From Sorghum bicolor (lineage: Eukaryota; Streptophyta; Magnoliopsida; Poales; Poaceae): a stretch of DNA of 64,000 nt. This document shows positions 57,401 through 64,000 of this stretch, one piece after another; the stretch's first letter is position 1, and each line of letters begins with the position of its first letter. A program made the translations under genes and the position numbers. The stretch lies in NCBI RefSeq assembly GCF_000003195.3, contig NC_012873.2:47277166-47341165 (forward strand), in the 5' to 3' direction. Under the pieces are notes generated by a model. It was not told the DNA's origin and made no database searches. It was given only the letters and a program-made list of their open reading frames with translations.

Positions 57401-60400
57401 CTATGTGTTAAGCAGCGTCTGGATTGCCGATATAGCGCGTAGCCGAATTTGGTTGGCTGCTTCTATCTCCTTGATGTCATCATCGGCAGAACCTTCTATC
57501 GGCTTCAGCTTCTTCTTCAGTTGAAGTGCCTTGCGACCATGAGCATTTCGCTCGTGCTCAAGAAGCCTGATGGTCTCTGGCAATTGGCTCTCTTCCTGTT
57601 GGGCTTGGGACAGAGCGTTCTCTACTTCCTTGAGTTCCGCCAACAGGGATTCTTTTCTTGCCGATAGATCGGATATCTTCTGCTTCAGCGCGTCTCCAGA
57701 AGATCTCAGGATACCGATGTTCTTGTGCTTCTCATCGGTCAAAAGCTTCTCTTTCCTCATTTCATCGGAGAGTTGAGTCTGAGCGGCTCTATCGGCAAGA
57801 CGCCGAGAAGCTCTCTGGTACTGCAGCTGGCGACTCTCTAGATGAGCGGCTTGGAACAGGATTTCTTCAACATCGGCTGGGATTTGGCCTCTGAGAGTTC
57901 TGAACAGGGTCTTGGTAGGGTCGGAATCATCAACCAATTGCGCTGTGTCCTGGTGAAGGAGAGCTGACAATTCTTCCAGCCTGACCCTGATCTCTGCCGA
58001 TGTGATGCCGACCGTCTGAGAAGAGCTTGCTTCTTCACCTTCTTCTTCAGAGAGATCGATGGCGAAGGAGAACAGGCTATCGGGAGAATCTTGTTCCTGG
58101 GAGGGAAAGCAAAATTAGCTCATACTCAGAGAATCAGCAAATAGTGCTAACGGTAAACGGTGACTTACTTGCTTCAAGGCGATCTCTTGTCTTTGACTGA
58201 GAAGTGCTGACGGAGCTGCAGGCTGATCGGCCAAAGATGCCGATGGAGCTACAGGTTGATCGGCTAAGATTGCCGATGGAACGATATCAACTGAAAGAAG
58301 ACAAAAGGAGTTATGAGACTAAATAATAATAAGTTCATCGGTAGCGATATTGTTAAAGTATGTTACCTGGAGGAGGGACAACGGTTGTCTGAACCGGGAG
58401 AACTGCCGATGGTATAACTGGACCCACCGGGCCAGTTGTTTGTTCACCCATGTCAGCTCATGTATCTTCTGTTTGAGATCCTTCCTGTTGGGGTTCTTCT
58501 ATCTATGGTGCTTCCTGCATAGGTGGGGGAGATGGTGCTTGCTGTGGCTGGGCTTCTGGAGAAGAAGGAGAAGACTCCACCGGAATTGGAGATACCGGAG
58601 GAGGAGGGGGAGTTGCTACCTTCTGGCGCTTTGTTCCAGTCTTAGCACCCGTGGTGCCCTTTCTCTTGGGTTGGCTAGACTGGGGGGCATCGGTACTCTC
58701 ACGCCTGGCTTTCGCCGATGCGCCGGTTTGCTGCAATAATGAACAAGAGTTTATAAGCATAAATATGGCCGATATAAAGATAGTCAGCATAAAGGAAAAG
58801 ATTTGACAAATTGCCTTGAAAGCCCGCGCAAGAGTGGGAGCAGCTACCGTTGGTGATGTCTGGGTTCTTCTGGTGGTGACTTTCCTGAGGCGTACACCCC
58901 GATGCACGATGGAAGCTAGAGTGGGAGCATTGTGGCCGATTGAGGAAATCGGGCCTGATGGAAACAAGTCGATCGGCCTGCCACTCCTGCTAACCAATGG
59001 AGGAATATTGTCAACCTGCAAAAGGAATACAAGGGTAAGCTGCCGATGGAGGTAATATTGAGAAAATGAAACGTTGGTTTGAGTTACTTACAGTGTCATC
59101 GGGAACTTCGTATTCGGAGTCAATCATGCCGCGGTATGAAAGTGCCGATCTGCAGAATAGATGCTCTTTCCATTCTGCCCACCATAACTTGTATGCCTGA
59201 GTGATAAAAGCAGCCGGAACCCATTCTGACAGATCTACATCTATATCGGCGTTTGGTGGTAGTTGGGCTGCTCGAGTCCACTCAAGAAGGTTGTTGATAG
59301 TTTCTCTGGGTTTTATCACATCGGCATAAGGAAGTGCAATCGGCAACTGGCCGAAAGCTAACTGGCGAGCTAATGCCGATGGATTGTAAAATTCGTAAGT
59401 TTGAGGGGAGGTTTTTGTGCTACCAAAGAAATTCACTGGAATGATTCTGGGAGTCACAATTGCCATCATCGCCTCATTGTCCCTGTCGAGAGCTTCATCA
59501 AATGGATTGAAGGTTAGAGGGAGCATGCTATCTGGGTCATCATAAGCCAACCATGGTCGTTCGTCTCTGGTCAAACCCTCATACAGAATCTGGAAGAATC
59601 GGCCGATCTGATCTGGATTACCCCCTGAACCAGGCAGAACTATGACAGCTTCGCCAAAGTTCAAGGGGGCGCGTGTTGCCGATTCCTCTTCACCCAATAC
59701 ATGGTTTTCAGCTATATCTCTTGGGAAACGCTGTGTGAACAGGTTGAAGTTGAGACGCTTGTGCAGATGCAGATTGAGCCACATGTTGACAAACCACCAG
59801 GGGCCTCCCAAGTTGCCAGTGGATTGGCCGAGCAGAAGTTTCTGGGCTACTTGATGGAGAAGGTGGTAAGCAGCGCCAAGCAAGTATCGGCCGAGAGGGA
59901 ATCGGCCACTGTTAGCCAGTCTTTCTGCTGCCGATAGGTTGACAGAAGTCGGTCCTGCCGATCGACCACAGAATACAAACTTGTCTAGCCACATGTTCAG
60001 AAAGGTGGTTTGTTCCTTTATGGTGACAGATCCTTCCCCACGGTACTTCTGAATGTACCCCGACCAACCGCCGATAGCGCGAGTCTCCACTTTGGCACTA
60101 GGGGCAGTATCAAAAAAGTGGGTGCTATCGGCAGAAGATATATCTAGACCAGTAAGCATGGCTACATCGGCAAGAGTAGGAGAAGCAGGGCCGTGGCCAA
60201 AGGCAAAAGCATTGAGGGTGTCTGACCAAAAGTAGGATGCAGCTATCAGCAGTGACTCGTTCCTATGCATATCGGCAATGGACAATCTAATGCATTGGGC
60301 TAGATTCCTTTCACCCCACTGAACTTCATTAGAGTTGCTGACCCTCAAGAACCAGTCTTTCCACCCTACAGTTGGGCTGGGCCAAGAGCGGAAGGTGTCC

Positions 60401-60697
60401 TTCCACAGATCTAAGGAAAAATTTTCGGCTCTGAAGGGGATCCTGTTGGTTTCTGCGTTGATAAGGTCAGTTGGATCTAGGTCCCCTAGAGGGCCGAGGC
60501 ATTGAAGGTGTGGTTGATCGGTGGGGATGACAATTTTGTTGGACAATTCCTAGTGATTTTGGGCGTAAAAAGAAATACAAAGAGGAAAGAAAAGGAAGAT
60601 GTTCAGTAAAATGAATTGCGAGTGAACAGGGATATGAAGAAAAATACAGAAGACGGGGTGGAGATTTGACCTCAGGGACGACGAACCCGACGGCCAT
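57401..60697 (-). CDS. TE8 antisense six-exon plant mobile domain (PMD) gene, two in-frame stops
   Basis: The ATG at 60697 sits in a good context (AAGATGGCC). Exons, by my reading: 60697-60671, 60549-59092, 59015-58815, 58730-58367, 58290-58169 and 58096-57401, giving 955 codons with the frame kept at all five junctions. Introns start GTCAAA, GTAAGT, GCAATT, GTAACA and GTAAGT, and all end in AG. Exon 2 holds the plant mobile domain (FSLDLWKDTFRSW, LTGLDISSADS, GGPWWFVNMWLNLHL). Exons 3-4 are basic and proline-rich, and exon 6 is a coiled coil (about 57480-57850). Exon 4 has TAG at 58503-58505 and TGA at 58458-58460, so the copy may be dead. Related PMD proteins of Arabidopsis (MAIN, MAIL1) affect transposon silencing. 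The role here is unknown. Confidence 0.8.
58214..58279 (-). repeat. 33-bp tandem repeat in PMD exon 5
   Basis: Two 33-base units (58214-58246 and 58247-58279) each encode an 11-residue unit of the type LADQPxAPSA. Each unit contains both ATCGGC and GCCGAT. Only a few bases differ between the units. Confidence 0.85.
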
Positions 60698-60847
60698 CTT
60701 GCTGCGAAGGAAGCGTTTGAAGGCACCGGAGTTGGTGAAGAGGGGTACTTGTCGGAGACCTTGGGAGTTTTTGGTGGCGCCGCCGCTGGAAAAGTAAAGT
60801 TGGGTAGTAGAATGGTGTGATGGGGAAGGAGTACCCAAGAAGGAACT

Positions 60848-60855
60848 ATTTATAG
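60848..60855 (-). promoter_or_regulatory. TATA box of the antisense PMD gene
   Basis: TATAAATA on the minus strand lies 151 bases before the ATG. A transcription start about 30 bases downstream would give a leader of about 120 bases. No comparable box is nearer. Confidence 0.6.
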
Positions 60856-61323
60856 GACAGAATGGGCAAGGGCAAATCCGACTTATCTCTTTGCCGCATC
60901 CGAGAAATCCGAGGGCACTCAGGTGGATATGGTAACTGTTCGCACGGTAATCCAGGGATTGTGCAGGTGATTTGACGGGAAGCGGTCATTATCCGAAGAT
61001 ATTTTACTGTGCGAGATCTCCTGGTCGGTCCATCGGCAATATTCTATAACGGTCATATTGCCGATGGGCGGATAGAGGGGAAGTAACCGTTTGTGCGAAT
61101 ATCCTGGTCAGAACATCGGCAGGTCTTTGTAACGGTATTGTTGCCGATGTACGGCTGAGAAAAATGCCCGTTTAGGAAGTTGGGGATTTTGAGAAATCTG
61201 CGGAGGAATAGGATCAGAGTTGTTCAGATTGAGGTTGTCGGTTACCAGATTAGGAGCATTAATTGCGGGAAAAGGCATCATTACTGCAGAGAATTTCGGA
61301 GCATTAATAGTTTTATACTCCGA
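60856..61323 (-). promoter_or_regulatory. Upstream region of the antisense PMD gene
   Basis: This 470-base stretch between the TATA box and the polypurine tract has no supported ORF. It holds two similar modules with a period of 83 bases (starting TCCTGGTC at 61019 and 61102). Each contains an inverted GCCGAT pair around a TAACGGT core: arms 61030-61042/61055-61067 (13 bases, perfect) and 61113-61121/61142-61150 (9 bases, perfect). Confidence 0.65.
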
Positions 61324-61337
61324 AACTGGGGGGCATG
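61324..61337 (+). other. TE8 polypurine tract
   Basis: AACTGGGGGGCATG lies directly before the 3' LTR start TGTTGACACC. Confidence 0.8.
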
Positions 61338-62010
61338 TGTTGACACCGTTTTTGGGCACGTGTCTAGGATGGCAGGATAAGGTGGCAGTACGATGTTTAC
61401 AAAGTGGGTTGCCGATGAGGATGGTTGCCGATGAGGGAGAAGTTGAACGTGACTAAGTCCACAGGCAGTAATATGGTGCCGATGGCTAGATAAGAAAGTC
61501 TGCCGATGATGCAAAGAGGGAGTCCGGAAGCTGCCGGTCGTTATGTGGAGGAGTTTCGGTTTGTCACGAGGGATAGTTTTGTTATTTCCTTAATTATTTG
61601 CATCGTTTTGTATACGGATTCCGTGTAATTTGGAATTCGAATTCTAATCGTGTCTGGTTGTAGCTCTTTGAGCAGGGTATAAATATAGACCCTAGGGCCT
61701 TGTAATAAAAGATCAATCAAATGAATCAAACACACGTTTTTACTCATATTCCAGCATTTACTTTTCGGCGACTTCGTCATACTTTTTCCTTTTGTTACGA
61801 GTTCTTAGGAATTCGTCGACTTAAGCTCGGCGTGTTCTCAAGTTCCGCGTGAGTACCTCTTAGCCGTGACATCCGGGCGCATCGCTGTTGTCAGGACTAA
61901 AGTATTCGAGTTATCACCTTTGCCGATAGCAAGGTCAAATCGGCTGGCACGCCTTAACGTTTGAATCGGGTATTAGCCCTTTGTGTTTGCAGATCAGTTT
62001 TGCATCAACA
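61338..62010 (+). repeat. TE8 3' LTR (673 bp)
   Basis: This is the partner of 49642-50338, with the same ends, TATA box at 61678-61687 and AATAAA. By eye it differs by a handful of substitutions and one 24-base deletion. Confidence 0.93.
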
Positions 62011-62015
62011 GAATC
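62011..62015. repeat. TE8 target site duplication, right copy (GAATC)
   Basis: This matches 49637-49641. The TE7 gag continues to the right. Confidence 0.92.
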
Positions 62016-62452
62016 TATAGAATCAAGGGTGGAATCAGCAATAAAGATCCAATTACCAAGGAAACTACTTAGGTAACTGCTAAGGTAATAATTTCAACCA
62101 ACCACCTTTGAGAGAGATGATTTCTAATGAAAATAAAGTTATTGATAGTATGTCTAGAAAGATTGCTTCCAATGATAAAATTCTTGAAAATATAAATAAT
62201 AGAATGGATAGCTTTACTTCTGCCATAAAGAATCAACTTAGCTTTAATAAGATGATAGAGTCCCAAATCTCTCAGCTAGCAACTTCCGTACCAATGGCTA
62301 AAAAAGGTAAGATTCTAGAGAATCCAGAAGAATTAGAAACTATAAATCTTGTAGACATCTTTAATGCAGGAGAGTACTTTGTCGCACCACCAAGACCACT
62401 ACAGTCTGAGTGGGACGAGGAGTTTATGCCAGAGAAGAAAGTTGATCTATAA
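62016..62452 (+). pseudogene. TE7 gag C-terminal part
   Basis: This is the continuation of the TE7 gag beyond TE8. A likely coiled-coil stretch (DSMSRKIASNDKILENINNR) is followed by FNKMIESQISQLATSVP, the conserved string before the protease in Athila elements, and an acidic tail. It ends at TAA 62450-62452, after which the same frame continues into the protease. Confidence 0.75.
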
Positions 62453-62707
62453 AGACCTCTAATCCCCATCCACATCGGAGCTCACACATTTGACGAAGTT
62501 GTCTGTGATCTTGGAGCTAGTGTCAACATAATGCCTAAGGAAATTTACGAGAAAATTCATGGTCCACCTTTGTTGTAAACAACCATATGTTTGCAGCTTG
62601 CAGATCAGACATTGTGCTACCCACTAGGAATCCTTGAGAATATCTGGGTAGTAGTTGGACAATCGTCTCTTCGAGTAGATTTCATGGTGATAGAAACTGG
62701 AGGAGAT
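62453..62707 (+). pseudogene. TE7 protease
   Basis: The retropepsin-like part reads IPIHIGAHTFDEVVCDLGAS with VNIMPKEIYEKI, where the Asp-Leu-Gly form is usual for Athila. It continues with LADQTLCYPLGILENIWV and VDFMVIETGGD. A TAA after GPPLL (about 62576-62578) interrupts it. It is cut at 62707 where TE9 begins, and no RT follows. Confidence 0.75.
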
Positions 62708-64000
62708 TGTTGACACTAGCTAACACCACTTAGATACTAGGTTGTCATCCGCAGCATGGTGCCAGAGTGTACAAAGGTATTTATAAATTTAAAGGCTCTC
62801 TAGAAAATAATCTATTCTATCCGCAAGCGCACAGATAAAACACCTCATTGTAGCATTTCACCAGGATAAGTATTCTAGGTATCGTTATTTATAATTTTGC
62901 TCAAGAGAACTAAGGAGATTAAATTAAGGGCAAAATCTATCAAGGCATAGACTAGAGATAAACTTGCAAGAACATGATTACTAATGAGAAACTCGTCACA
63001 CAATCACATACTTAAGCAGGGGGTAAACCATAAAGATAATGATAATGAATTATAAGTTCAAGGGATAAATAACACAGCGATTAGAAAATAGACTACTCCT
63101 CATATATGTAGGTGATGTCGGATTAGCTAGAAAATGGATTCTAAGTTATCTACTAACTACTAAGTCATAATCTACTCTAGTTATCTACAAGATCATATAT
63201 AGCATAAAAGACTCTTCATTCATGTATAAGGAACATTGATAAAGTAAATCAGAGCATCGCACGACTTACTCCACAATACCGGTTCTGCCTGTCCTATCAA
63301 CGGAGGGTGGACTATATAAGAATCAACGAAGCTGTCACTATCGCGAACTACCACACGACCCGGCCAATAGGATACATTTGCAGATAAATAACATCTAAGC
63401 GCCACACTCACATGTGATCTATCACCTAACTCCCTCGCGTCAAGAGCTAAGCGCTTTGCAAACTTATACATAAACTCATTATTAATCATAACTATATCAA
63501 ATATAGAACTAGAGCAAACTAAGAACATAATAATTAGAGACATAATGCTTAGAACAAAGAATTAGAGAAAGATATGAATAATACCTATCTTTATTACCGA
63601 AGATCCGAATCCAGAGCGTAGTGCTCTACTTCTCTAATTGCTATCTAATCAAACCTCTAAACTTGAAGGATTAGGGAGTAGCTAATTCTAATTCTCTGTG
63701 GGAGAGAAGCTCTAAACCCTAACTTTGATGGCTACCTCTGAATAATGATTTCTTCTCTTCTCCTCTCTCCTCAAGTGAATAATGGTTTTATAGTCCCTTC
63801 AAGTGAATTTGGGCCGTCGGATCAAACCGACATTGATTGTATGGTTTAGATTGATCCTTTAGGTCGGTGGAGATCTCCCACGAAACAGAGTCCTGATTGG
63901 ACTCACAGAGGGGGCGGGCGCCCAGGGCAGGAGGGCGGGTGCCCTGCCTCTGGCCCCGTTTCGCCTCCGCTTCGGTCTCGTGGCTTCTGGAGTCTTCTAG
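62708..64000 (-). repeat. TE9: partial Athila-like LTR, cut by the window edge
   Basis: It starts TGTTGACACTAG directly after the TE7 protease. The conserved Athila block lies near 62818-62893 in the minus orientation (TCCGCAAGCGCAC, GCATTTCACC, GTATCGTTATTT). It includes short ORFs without features and a GC-rich palindromic block near 63911-63945 (GCGGGCGCCC), and it ends at GGAGTCTTCTAG, a string also found near the end of the TE5 LTR. A TGGTGCCA stretch at 62758 looks like a primer-site remnant, so the true LTR edge may be 62768 instead. Confidence 0.6.

Larger units (their letters stand above)
49642..62010 (+). mobile_element. TE8: full-length Tat-like element with antisense PMD gene
   Basis: This 12.4-kb element has LTRs at 49642-50338 and 61338-62010 and a GAATC target duplication. 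On the + strand it carries gag-protease, RT, RNase H, a second RNase H and integrase. On the - strand between integrase and 3' LTR it carries a multi-exon plant-mobile-domain gene. The second RNase H and the antisense ORF after pol are traits known from the plant Tat lineage (for example Grande/RIRE2-type elements). GCCGAT/ATCGGC occurs about 100 times through the whole element. The LTRs are nearly identical apart from a 24-base indel. Confidence 0.93.
46798..62707 (+). mobile_element. TE7: Athila-like element interrupted by TE8
   Basis: Visible parts are the 5' LTR (46798-48311), primer site, decayed gag (48480-49641), the TE8 insertion (49642-62010), the gag C-terminus and the protease (62108-62707). 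The pol part is missing at the right, where TE9 begins. The five bases before the LTR are AGGTT. The matching copy would be outside the window. Confidence 0.8.

Noticed and set aside
57401..60838. A normal host gene between retrotransposons
   Set aside because: The gene lies wholly between the TE8 polypurine tract and integrase and inside its GAATC target duplication, so it belongs to the element.
1..64000. tRNA, rRNA, telomere or tandem centromeric satellite sequence
   Set aside because: None was seen; the only tRNA-related sequences are primer binding sites, and the tandem repeats are limited to short local duplications.

Overview
The window is plant nuclear DNA, probably from a grass. It consists almost entirely of nested Ty3/gypsy LTR retrotransposons. 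I found no host gene outside an element, and no tRNA, rRNA or CRISPR array. The plant assignment rests on the lineages seen: Athila-like elements with tRNA-Asp-type primer sites, Tekay/RIRE3-like chromoviruses with an extra ORF before gag, and a Tat-like element with a second RNase H and an antisense plant-mobile-domain gene. The species cannot be told from the sequence.

Layout (my labels). TE1 (1-3321, +) is the 3' part of a chromovirus with a decayed pol and a 3' LTR. TE2 (Athila-like, -) is split into 3322-6150, 21640-24776 and 36781-37240. TE3 (6151-21634, -, target duplication GAAAC) is a full-length Tekay/RIRE3-like element inside the TE2 reverse transcriptase. TE4 (24777-36775, -, target duplication AGTGG) is a second full-length Tekay-like element inside the TE2 5' LTR. 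TE5 (37241-45253, -) is another Athila-like element whose 3' LTR is interrupted by TE2. TE6 (45254-46797, +) is an Athila-like remnant whose 5' LTR is interrupted by TE5. TE7 (46798-49641 and 62016-62707, +) is an Athila-like element inserted in TE6. TE8 (49642-62010, +, target duplication GAATC) is a full-length Tat-like element inserted in the TE7 gag. TE9 (62708-64000, -) is a partial Athila-like LTR. The inferred nesting is TE6 > TE5 > TE2 > (TE1, TE3, TE4) and TE6 > TE7 > (TE8, TE9).

Every polyprotein carries nonsense codons, frameshifts or deletions, so no element looks autonomous now. Where the ancestral codon can be guessed, many of the stops fit C-to-T change, as expected in methylated heterochromatin.

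The most unusual locus is TE8. Besides gag-PR-RT-RNaseH-aRNaseH-INT on the + strand, it carries an antisense gene (57401-60697, -). Six exons with plausible splice sites keep one frame across all five junctions and encode a plant mobile domain, a proline-rich linker and a coiled-coil tail. A TATA box lies about 150 bases before its ATG. The whole element, in both coding directions, noncoding DNA and LTRs, is loaded with the hexamer GCCGAT/ATCGGC: about 100 copies by hand count, where about 6 are expected by chance, and it is rare elsewhere in the window. Some copies form inverted pairs in the promoter of the antisense gene. This suggests, as a hypothesis only, a retrotransposon with its own DNA-binding or anti-silencing factor and matching dispersed sites.
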